The position numbers were made by a program, and so were the translations under genes. From positions 2,356,001 through 2,420,000 of the forward strand of contig NZ_MINI01000028.1 of assembly GCF_002906855.1 (NCBI RefSeq): DNA of 64,000 nt. Reading direction: 5' to 3'. The notes beneath the pieces are model-generated. The model was not told the DNA's origin and made no database searches. It worked only from the letters and a program-made list of their open reading frames with translations. Positions 35,564 to 42,651 of the stretch are shown here, one piece after another (the stretch's first letter is position 1; each line of letters begins with the position of its first letter). The DNA is from Pseudomonas putida. GTDB lineage: Bacteria; Pseudomonadota; Gammaproteobacteria; Pseudomonadales; Pseudomonadaceae.

Positions 35564-37099
35564 TCAGGCCGGCACCCACTGATGCGGCAGCAACTGTCCG
35601 ATCTCACTGGCCCGTTGGGTCGGCAGCCGCGTCAGCACATCTTTTAGATAGGCATACGGATCATGCCCATTCATGCGCGCCGACTGGATCAAACTCATGA
35701 TTGCCGCAGCCCGCTTACCGCTGCGCAGGGATCCCGCAAATAACCAGTTCGAGCGCCCGAGTGCCCATGGCCGTATCTGGTTTTCGACCTGGTTGTTGTC
35801 GATGGGCACAGCCCCATCATCCAGGTAGCGCGTCAGCGCTACCCAGCGTTTCAGGCTGTAATCGAGGGCTTTGGCCGTGGCTGATCCATTGGGCACCAGG
35901 TCGCGCTGAGCCAACATCCAGTCATGCAGTTTTTTGAGGATCGGCACCGCCAATTCTTGTCGTATTCGCCAGCGCTCTTCATCACTCATGTCCCGCGCCT
36001 GACGTTCGACCTCGTACAAGCCGCTGATCGAGTGCAGGGCCTGTTCAGCCAGCTGACTTTTGTTCGCCACGTGCAAATCAAAGAACTTGCGCCGGGCGTG
36101 GGCCATGCAGCCGATTTCAGTGATGCCTTGTTCGAAACCGGCTTTGTAGCCAGCGAAGTCGTCGCAGACCAGCTTGCCGTTCCAGTCACCTAGGAAGTTG
36201 CGCGCATGTTCGCCAGCACGGCTTGGGCTGAAGTCGTAAACCACCGCTTTGAGCGCTGAAAACGGCGTCGTGCTGTAGGCCCAGACATAGGCCCGGTGGG
36301 TTTTCTTCTCGCCTGGCGCAAGCATTTGCACCGGTGTTTCATCAGCGTGGATCACGCCCTGGTTCAGCACGGCTTCACGCAGTGCATCGACCAGTGGCTG
36401 AAGCCGCACGCCGGTTTGTCCGACCCACTGGGCCAGGGTCGAGCGAGCAATTGCCAGCCCGGCGCGGCCAAAGATTTTCTCCTGCCGGTACAGCGGCAAG
36501 TGATCGGCAAACTTGGCCACCATCACGTGGGCCAACAAACCTGCGGTCGGGATACCTTTGTCGATAACCTGGGCTGGCACCGGTGCCTGGATCAGGGTTT
36601 CGCACTGGCGACAGGCCCATTTGCCCCGCACATGTTGCTCGACGGTAAACACGCCCGGCGTGTAATCCAGCTTCTCGCTGACGTCTTCGCCGATGCGTTG
36701 AAGTTGGCAGCCACAGACGCACTGGGTGTTTTCGGGTTCGTGACGAATCACCGTGCGTGGAAACTGCGGCGGCAAAGGCGCACGTTTCGGGGATTGCCGT
36801 GGTTCGGCCTGTGGCGCATCTGGGAGAAGCTGTTTTAGCTCGGCCTCGATAGCTTCAAGGTCTGTGTCGAGCAGGTCATCCAGCAAGCTGCTTTGCGCCG
36901 GGCTGATTTGCTCGCTGCGCTTGGCAAACTTGTGCCGTTTGAGCAGGGCGATTTCGAACTTGAACTGTTCGATGAGGATTTCATCGTTCTGAATCTTCCT
37001 GCTCATCGCCTCGACCTGGGATTGCAATTGCAACGCCTGTGCCGCCAAAGCACGAAGCTGTTCCGGGGTCATCTGGTCGAGGTTGGGCGAGAAAGTCAT
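35564..37099 (-). CDS. tnpC: IS66 family transposase TnpC
   Basis: A 511-aa DDE transposase. The N-terminal part has a leucine-zipper-like coiled coil (LRALAAQALQLQSQVEAMSRKI) and a basic block; the zinc-binding region is CVCGCQLQRIGEDVSEKLDY ... WACRQCET; the catalytic core contains VIHADETPVQ, VCDDFAGYKAGFE and the IS66 C-terminal DNNQVENQIRPWALGRSNWLF with its Glu. The C-terminus ends LPTQRASEIGQLLPHQW. The frame is intact. ATG 37099 (MTFSPNLDQMTPEQL) is the usual start. Confidence 0.92.
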   Translation of the reverse strand: MTFSPNLDQMTPEQLRALAAQALQLQSQVEAMSRKIQNDEILIEQFKFEIALLKRHKFAKRSEQISPAQSSLLDDLLDTDLEAIEAELKQLLPDAPQAEPRQSPKRAPLPPQFPRTVIRHEPENTQCVCGCQLQRIGEDVSEKLDYTPGVFTVEQHVRGKWACRQCETLIQAPVPAQVIDKGIPTAGLLAHVMVAKFADHLPLYRQEKIFGRAGLAIARSTLAQWVGQTGVRLQPLVDALREAVLNQGVIHADETPVQMLAPGEKKTHRAYVWAYSTTPFSALKAVVYDFSPSRAGEHARNFLGDWNGKLVCDDFAGYKAGFEQGITEIGCMAHARRKFFDLHVANKSQLAEQALHSISGLYEVERQARDMSDEERWRIRQELAVPILKKLHDWMLAQRDLVPNGSATAKALDYSLKRWVALTRYLDDGAVPIDNNQVENQIRPWALGRSNWLFAGSLRSGKRAAAIMSLIQSARMNGHDPYAYLKDVLTRLPTQRASEIGQLLPHQWVPA

Positions 37100-37162
37100 G
37101 CCGCCGATTGTGCCAGAGCAGGCGCGGGGCGACGACAAGTAGACCGGCCAAATGGCCGGCGG

Positions 37163-37498
37163 TTACAGCATGCTGATCACGCCGCCTGAGCCGACGCGCT
37201 GCCACGGCAGGCCCAGCACCAACGCCTGGAGTTGTTCGCTGTCGAGTTCGACCTTGCAGCCGTGGCGAATGCCGGGCCAGTGGAACTTGCCTTGGTTCAG
37301 GCGCCGCGCGGCAAGCCAGACACCGACGCCATCGTGCACCAGCACTTTCATCCGGGTAGCCCGGCGATTGGCGAACAGATAAGCGCAGTGCGGCTTCGCC
37401 GCACCGAACACCGCAATCACCCGGGCTAATGCCGTCTCGGTGCCGGCGCGCATATCCATCGGCTCGGTGGCCAGCCAGATGGCATCGATGCGGATCAT
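37163..37498 (-). CDS. tnpB: IS66 accessory protein TnpB
   Basis: A 111-aa IS66 Orf2-like protein. It begins MIRIDAIWLATEPMDMRAGT and contains YLFANRRATRMKVLVHDGVG, the family hallmark, and LNQGKFHWP. TnpB is required with TnpA and TnpC for IS66 transposition. Its ATG overlaps the tnpA stop (ATGA at 37495-37498), which indicates coupled translation. Intact. Confidence 0.92.
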   Translation of the reverse strand: MIRIDAIWLATEPMDMRAGTETALARVIAVFGAAKPHCAYLFANRRATRMKVLVHDGVGVWLAARRLNQGKFHWPGIRHGCKVELDSEQLQALVLGLPWQRVGSGGVISML

Positions 37499-37815
37499 TG
37501 AGCCACAGCCCGAATAAATTGCGCACAACCCTCGGGATCCGAGGCTGGCCATTTCACCGTGATCACTTGCCCGGCCACGGGCAACTCGATGATCACTGAC
37601 GCTTCGACTGGCCGTTTAGGTGCGGCTTTTAGCGGGACGAAAGCTGGTAGTGAAGCCGCTGCGGGCTGATCTCGATAGAGCGGCAGCCATTTGCGGATGA
37701 CGTTGGCATCGATGCCGTGGTTGATGGCGACACTGGACACGGTTGCGCCAGGTTGCAGGCATTCCTGAACGACCTGGGCTTTGAACGGTTTCGGATAAGA
37801 GCTTCGTTGGCGCAT
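37495..37815 (-). CDS. tnpA: IS66 accessory protein TnpA
   Basis: A 106-aa protein with a helix-turn-helix of the Tnp_8/IS66 TnpA kind (YPKPFKAQVVQECLQPGATV then NHGIDANVIRKWLPLYRD) and a C-terminal domain ending IKWP-like VITVKWPASDPEGCAQF. First gene of the tnpABC operon. Intact. Transcription runs toward the left end of the element, opposite to the group II intron. Confidence 0.9.
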   Translation of the reverse strand: MRQRSSYPKPFKAQVVQECLQPGATVSSVAINHGIDANVIRKWLPLYRDQPAAASLPAFVPLKAAPKRPVEASVIIELPVAGQVITVKWPASDPEGCAQFIRAVAQ

Positions 37816-38435
37816 GGAAATCCTGGCGATGAGGGTGATCGCGTCCGCTTAAAAATACGCGGACACCATCGCCCTTAATGCTGGAGTTCGGAAGGTGAGT
37901 TCGCCGGACGCTTAGAGCGCCAGTTAAAGCTGGCGGAGGATAGTCGATGAAAGTTCGATACTGGTAAGAAATGGCGAATCAACCAGGCCCCGAGTCATGC
38001 ACGTTGCACCGTGAGGTGCAGGGTGAAGCGTTGACAGGGGAAACCGATGGGCCAGCCATTGAGCCGCGTAATCAGGAATTCGGGATGCCGATGCTGTTAA
38101 GCGAAGCAGAAGGCAACACGGAGCATGGCGTTATACGCCAGTCATGCTCTGATCCCGCGCGGTCGGAGACCCTGTGCACGTCGGGAAGTCCTCCACACAG
38201 AAACTGGGAGATCTCAGCGGCGCCCGGTGCGCAAGCACCGGGCGGAGCAGGAAAGGCCAAAAGCTGTAACCCTGCTGTCTACGCCGCCGAGAAGTCGGAT
38301 ACGTCCGTAGTACCTGAGAAGCCATCGAACAAAGGGCCTGGCCCGGCGGAGATAGTGGAGGAAAGGGACGTAGCCAAGGGAAACACCGACACGCCCCCCG
38401 CGCCCCGGACACTGAGCCGGATCAGTTGCGCGTCG

Positions 38436-39767
38436 ATGGGACTTGAAGGTGTACGTGAAGCAGCCCGAAGGAACAAGGGTACGCAGTTCACGGCATTGCT
38501 GCACCACGTCACACCGCAGTTATTGGCGCAGAGCTTCTATGCCCTGCGCCGCGATGCAGCGGTGGGCGTGGACGGCATGTCGTGGCGAGAATATGAGGAA
38601 GGTCTTCTCCAGCGGGTAACCGATTTGCACGCAAGGCTCCACAGTGGAGCCTATCGGGCAACGCCATCGCGGCGGGTCTACATTCCCAAAGCCGATGGCA
38701 GGCAACGCCCGTTGGGCATTGCCTCTCTGGAGGACAAGATCGTACAGCAGGCAGTCGTTACCGTTTTGAATGCGATCTATGAAGAGGACTTTCTGGGATT
38801 CTCGTACGGGTTTCGGCCGGGACGCAGCCAGCATGATGCGCTAGATGCGTTGACGGTCGCGCTGAAGGGCCAGAAGGTGAACTGGATATTGGATGCGGAT
38901 ATCACGTCGTTCTTTGATGAGATCGACCATGAATGGATGCTGATGTTTCTGGGACACCGGATTGCAGATCGGCGCCTGCTCGGGCTTATCTGCAAATGGC
39001 TCCAAGCGGGTGTTATGGAGGATGGTCGTAGGGTGGTTGCGACCAAGGGGACTCCCCAAGGCGCAGTGATATCGCCATTGTTGGCGAATATCTATCTTCA
39101 CTACGTGCTGGATCTGTGGGCAAGGCAGTGGCGCCAGCGGCATGCCCGTGGCGATGTGATTGTTGTGCGCTACGCGGACGACAGCGTGGTGGGTTTCAGG
39201 ACGCAATGGCAGGCTCAGCAATTTCTGGTGCAGTTGCAGGAGCGCTTGGCCAGGTTCGGTTTATCCCTCAACGCCTCGAAGACACGGCTGATTGAGTTTG
39301 GTCGTTTTGCTGCGAGAAATCGTAGGAAGCGAGGGTTAGGTAAACCGGAGACGTTTGACTTCCTGGGCTTCACGCACTGTTGCAGTACCAACAGAAGCGG
39401 TGGTTTTCAAATACTGCGACTGACGGTCAAGAAGCGAATGCGTGCGACGCTGCTGGCTATTCGGGATGAGCTGAAGCGCCGACGTCATGAGCCCATCCGG
39501 GCTCAAGGGCAATGGCTTACTTGGGTGGTCAGGGGGTACTTCAATTACCACGCGGTGCCGGGAAACCTGATACGTCTTGGTGGTTTTCGTTCAGCGGTCT
39601 GCCGTCTATGGCGGCAAGCCCTCAAACGGCGCAGCCAGCGTAATAGGCTTCAATGGTCACGCTACGGACGCCTTGCCGACCTCTACATACCTAGACCTAG
39701 AAATGCACATCCTTACCCTGAGGATCGCTTCGCGTCACATACCCGAGGCAGGAGCCGTATGCGGTAG
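38436..39767 (+). CDS. ltrA: group II intron reverse transcriptase/maturase
   Basis: A 443-aa intron-encoded protein. RT blocks in order: RRVYIPKADGRQRPLGIASLEDKIVQQAV, YEEDFLGFSYGFRPGRSQHDAL, WILDADITSFFDEIDHEWM, TPQGAVISPLLANIYLHYVLD, and the catalytic VVRYADDSVVGF (YADD). The C-terminal maturase (X) domain includes the W-x-x-x-x-Y region (WLTWVVRGYFNYHAV). No HNH endonuclease domain is seen, so integration would rely on reverse splicing into DNA. The frame is open upstream to 37971, but that part is intron RNA domains; ATG 38436 is preferred. The stop codon lies inside domain V. Confidence 0.9.
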   Translation: MGLEGVREAARRNKGTQFTALLHHVTPQLLAQSFYALRRDAAVGVDGMSWREYEEGLLQRVTDLHARLHSGAYRATPSRRVYIPKADGRQRPLGIASLEDKIVQQAVVTVLNAIYEEDFLGFSYGFRPGRSQHDALDALTVALKGQKVNWILDADITSFFDEIDHEWMLMFLGHRIADRRLLGLICKWLQAGVMEDGRRVVATKGTPQGAVISPLLANIYLHYVLDLWARQWRQRHARGDVIVVRYADDSVVGFRTQWQAQQFLVQLQERLARFGLSLNASKTRLIEFGRFAARNRRKRGLGKPETFDFLGFTHCCSTNRSGGFQILRLTVKKRMRATLLAIRDELKRRRHEPIRAQGQWLTWVVRGYFNYHAVPGNLIRLGGFRSAVCRLWRQALKRRSQRNRLQWSRYGRLADLYIPRPRNAHPYPEDRFASHTRGRSRMR

Positions 39768-39784
39768 TTCCGCACGTACGGATC
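39752..39784 (+). ncRNA. group II intron domain V
   Basis: GAGCCGTATGCGG, loop TAGTT-like, CCGCACGTACGGATC: the classic domain V helix with the AGC catalytic triad at 39753-39755 and the two-base bulge in ACGTACGG. This is the diagnostic RNA element for a functional group II intron. Confidence 0.88.
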
Positions 39785-39825
39785 TGTGCGGGGGGCGGCA
39801 GGTAACTGCCGTCCCTACCGCGACC

Positions 39826-39833
39826 GGTTGGAA
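39826..39833. repeat. right copy of 8-bp target-site duplication
   Basis: GGTTGGAA, identical to 35525-35532, lies one base after the group II intron end (the intervening C is the last base of the IS66 right repeat). Confidence 0.85.
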
Positions 39834-40709
39834 CAATGGGCGAAGCCGATCTCGGAGCTTTTGTCTCCATCTGTTGCGAAGAGATGATGCGGCGTAAAGC
39901 TGATGTGGTTGAGGAACTGGAGCGCGTTCTCAGCCGAATCGGATGGAAGTTTTCTGGAACAACCCTCATTCCAGTGGACATTTTTGACGTAGCAGATCTA
40001 GCTTCGATCCCTGAGCAGGCGAGGGCGGACATCCAGAAAGCGTCCAGCAGGCTCCGCGATGGTGACCTCAGTGGGGCGCTCTCGGCTGCGTGTGGGGCTT
40101 TAGATTCCGTGACTGCAGATATCTACTCCATCTGTAACTTGGGTGATCCTAACAAGGCGTCATTCCAAGAGAGAGTGAAGCGATCCGTGGATGCGCTCAA
40201 TGTGAAGAGCCGCCTGGTTCAAGAGTTAGTGGACATCGGCTGGTCTGAGGCCGACTACAAGCCACTCGCCAATAACCTCGAGGGATCGCTGAATCAAGCC
40301 GCATTTGTCATGCAGAAGCTGAGATCAGACATGGGCGATGTACACGGTACCAAACCAGTCATCAACGCCTTAGTTTATGACTCAATCAAATGGTCTGCGC
40401 TTCTGCTGAGAGCTCTAGCACTCCACTAGAAATTGGGAATTTCCTGACGTGCAAGCGGAGCGCGCGAGGCGTGAGGATCGAAGCCTTCCGGGCCAAGACG
40501 AATGCGAAGCGGGCGGCTTGGTTCACGAGAGCCGACCCAACGGGCACGCCCAGAAATGCTCGAGATACCTATTCGTAGAGCTTAAGCCGACATACCGGCT
40601 TGCCGCACCTTGTCAGAATGAACGTGTTGCCTTTCTCTGCGAGCTTGAGCACACGACGAAAACGCCGACGCGCCTGGCTTATGCTCATCACGTACTCCAT
40701 GCAAACCTC

Positions 40710-41711
40710 TCAACCTAACAACCGGCGAAGAAGCGCTTCGACCTGAGTGTTCTCATGCTTAGCACATAGCTCGTCGAGCTTGGCGCCCCGACGCTCACCA
40801 GTCGTAAGGCTCAAACCATGCAGCGCGTTAAGCAGTCGCTGCTGCTCCTCAAGGCCTTCGCGAACCTCTTGCCACATCGAACTGACCAGCTTCACCAATG
40901 ACTCCAGTTCAGCAGCTTGAACCTGTGTCTCGATGAGCTTGTTACTGTTCACCGTCGTCTTGAGAGCTTCTGCGCGCTGCTCAAGCTCCTCGAGCTGCTC
41001 ACTCAAGCACTCAGCCTGGTCGATCGACGTGGCAACACCATCAATGAAGATTTTGTCTTCCTGAATGCTGTAGATGGCCAGCGAACCATCGGCGCCGCCG
41101 GTGACATCCAGCGCCAGCACGTTGCCTAACCTCAACGGCCGCGGAATCCACGTATGCCCGGTACAGACCCGCCATACGCCCGGGACACCTTCACGATGGT
41201 GCTTAACGATGCGATCTCGCCCCCACAGAGCGATCTCCTCCATCGCGGAATTGTTGAGTTGTTCCAGAAAGGTCGACCAGGCCATGCCCGTCGGCACATC
41301 AGCATGCACGACACCCACAACACCCCGATCCGACTGAACCTCAATGGCGATCGGCAAGCTCCGGAGCTTCCCAATGATCATCGCTTTGGACTCATCAGCA
41401 ATCGTCATCCACCAGCCCGCGCCATGCGCAGAATAGCGAGCGTTGGGATTAGCCTCATAAGCGTCGATCAGCATTCGCTCGTGGTTGCCTTGGACGCTGA
41501 AGAACCAGGGCTCGCCGAGCAGCTTCAGCCCATCCAATACACCAGGCCCGCGGTCAATCAGATCGCCCACAGCGATCAGCCGATCCTTAGCTTTATCGAA
41601 GCCCAATGCGTGCAGCCCGCGGTGGAGGTCTGTGATTTTGAAGTGGATGTCTCCGACTACAAAGTCGCGACCGAGGGGATTTTTTGGAAGCTGGAGAACC
41701 TTAGAATTCAT
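40710..41711 (-). CDS. metallophosphoesterase with C-terminal coiled coil
   Basis: A 333-aa protein. The N-terminal 220 residues are a calcineurin-like phosphoesterase of the PrpA/lambda-phosphatase type: DFVVGDIHF, AVGDLIDRGPG, VQGNHERML, VVHADVP and CTGHTW are the metal-ligand motifs. The first motif is GDIHF where most relatives have GDIHG. Residues about 235-333 are charged and Leu/Glu-rich with heptad spacing, likely a coiled coil absent from standard PrpA. It may dephosphorylate proteins or nucleotides. It faces the abi gene and lies in the same accessory island, so a defence role is possible but unproven. Confidence 0.8.
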   Translation of the reverse strand: MNSKVLQLPKNPLGRDFVVGDIHFKITDLHRGLHALGFDKAKDRLIAVGDLIDRGPGVLDGLKLLGEPWFFSVQGNHERMLIDAYEANPNARYSAHGAGWWMTIADESKAMIIGKLRSLPIAIEVQSDRGVVGVVHADVPTGMAWSTFLEQLNNSAMEEIALWGRDRIVKHHREGVPGVWRVCTGHTWIPRPLRLGNVLALDVTGGADGSLAIYSIQEDKIFIDGVATSIDQAECLSEQLEELEQRAEALKTTVNSNKLIETQVQAAELESLVKLVSSMWQEVREGLEEQQRLLNALHGLSLTTGERRGAKLDELCAKHENTQVEALLRRLLG

Positions 41712-42246
41712 GGGGCAGGGTACGTCTCCGGTGCCGATGCCGGCAGGTCGATAGCCCGCCTATTTTCCGCTTATCCAATGCAAACGTCGAGGAGCGCTGC
41801 CCCTTCAGTCACGTCTCCCGTGATGATCCCAAATGGGAACATTAAGGGCGTTTTTATGGGTTAATGTCCCAAAACTGGATCACAATGGAGAGCGCTGCGC
41901 TGGCGCTGAGACGAAAAATATTCGTCGCCGCCTTATGATTTATTACCTGCACTTTATTGCCTGCTCCTCACAACCGCCTCGACCTCGGCTATCACACGAC
42001 GTGTGCCACCGCTATACGGCAGGCTCGGAATGTTTTTCCCCAATCCAACGGCTGCAAATACTGCTCTACCTTGTGCCATACGCAGTAGTCCTAACCTAGC
42101 AGAAGACCAAACCCCTCTGTATTCGTTTCAGGTTCTGCAGGGTTGCGTTGCCGCTGTCGACGCTGGCAAAGGCTTGGAAAAACAGGGGGAAGTGCAAAAA
42201 GCCGAAGGTAAATGAGAGTCGCAGCGCGAGGAGAGCTAAGCCCTGC

Positions 42247-42258
42247 TCACACGTGTGA
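42247..42258. promoter_or_regulatory. 12-bp perfect palindrome
   Basis: TCACACGTGTGA is a perfect inverted repeat with no spacer in non-coding DNA between the phosphoesterase and nuclease genes. It could be a protein-binding site; no partner is evident. Confidence 0.35.
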
Positions 42259-42523
42259 AAGGCACGATCAATACGACCACAACCATGAAGCGGAGGGTAG
42301 TCATGAGTAGAGTCGGGATATCCTGAATCCCAACCTTAACCGAAACTGCATTGAATGGCCAAAGCACGATCACCAGTAAAACGACTGTGATGTATCTTGC
42401 AGGCAAAGGGATTTATTTTTCATCAGCTTTTTTTGATCTTTGGCTACGGTTCGATGGCCTTATGAGACTATGAAATCCTACACCCGATTTACCTTTGGGC
42501 GAACCAAGCCTCTGGAAAATTCT

Positions 42524-42552
42524 TTTTCACATTGGTGAAAATCGCTTATGAT
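42524..42552 (+). promoter_or_regulatory. putative promoter with overlapping inverted repeat upstream of the nuclease gene
   Basis: TTTTCAC-ATTG-GTGAAAA (42524-42541) is a perfect 7-bp inverted repeat. A -35-like TTTTCA inside it and a -10 TATGAT (42547-42552) are separated by 17 bp, about 100 bp before the gene start. A repressor bound to the repeat would shut the promoter. Confidence 0.5.
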
Positions 42553-42651
42553 AGCAGTATGCCATTCAGCCGTGCAAGGGCTCGTCAAGCCAGGCGCATG
42601 ATGCCTACAGATTTATTGTTTTCAGCCAGTTGGGTCTACTAGGGATAAATA

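Larger units (their letters stand above)
37915..39824 (+). ncRNA. group II intron (1,910 bp) inserted in the IS66 right inverted repeat
   Basis: Boundaries are set to the base by reconstructing the IS66 end: the intron begins GAGCGCC (consensus GUGYG, so A replaces U at position 2) and ends CCGCGAC (the usual 3' AY). D1-D3 precede the reverse transcriptase gene. Domain V is at 39752-39784 and domain VI at about 39786-39824. A TAAGCG at 38098-38103 in D1 is complementary to the six exon bases CGCTTA just before the insertion point, making a good EBS1/IBS1 pair. It lies antisense to tnpABC. Confidence 0.85.
35533..39825. mobile_element. IS66-family insertion sequence carrying a group II intron in its right terminal repeat
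   Basis: The IS66 element spans 35533-37914 plus base 39825 (2,383 bp without the intron). Its ends are 24-bp perfect inverted repeats beginning GTAAGCGTCCGGCGAACTCA; the right repeat is interrupted after ...CGCTTA, with the final C found beyond the intron. The element carries tnpA, tnpB and tnpC on the minus strand with an ATGA overlap between tnpA and tnpB. The 8-bp duplication GGTTGGAA flanks the whole unit, so the IS landed first in the abi gene and the intron entered later. Confidence 0.9.
35340..40429 (+). pseudogene. Abi_C/HEPN-like abortive-infection gene interrupted by IS66
   Basis: The two exposed parts are 35340-35532 (64 codons, MIKSSSIPWSPVRSTLVEKF ...) and 39834-40429. Removing the insertion and one copy of its 8-bp duplication gives a continuous 262-codon frame: ...SEIDKQVG then TMGEADLGAFVS. 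The C-terminal part (FVMQKLRSDMGDVHG then KPVINALVYDSIKWSALLL) matches the Abi_C HEPN-like domain of abortive-infection proteins, and LRDGDLSGALSAACGALDSV precedes it. The downstream half alone could be translated from ATG 39836 as 197 aa. Role in phage defence is inferred from the domain only. Confidence 0.7.
41712..42651. other. 940-bp intergenic stretch without a convincing gene
   Basis: Open frames here are short and lack coding character. It holds a near-perfect inverted repeat (GGGAACATTAA at 41835-41845 with TTAATGTCCC at 41861-41870), a 12-bp palindrome and, at its right end, a promoter-like region for the nuclease gene. The base composition turns AT-rich after about 42400. Confidence 0.5.

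Noticed and set aside
37971..38435. N-terminal extension of the intron reverse transcriptase
   Set aside because: This part is the RNA of intron domains I-III; the protein alignment to maturases starts near 38436.
40430..40709. Possible integration site or tRNA-like remnant after the abi gene
   Set aside because: GC-rich sequence with a CGAAG-type repeat feel, but no cloverleaf, inverted repeat or integrase was found to support it.
41833..42215. Short plus-strand frames of 70-90 codons between the phosphoesterase and nuclease genes
   Set aside because: Composition is unlike protein, no ribosome-binding site, mutually overlapping.
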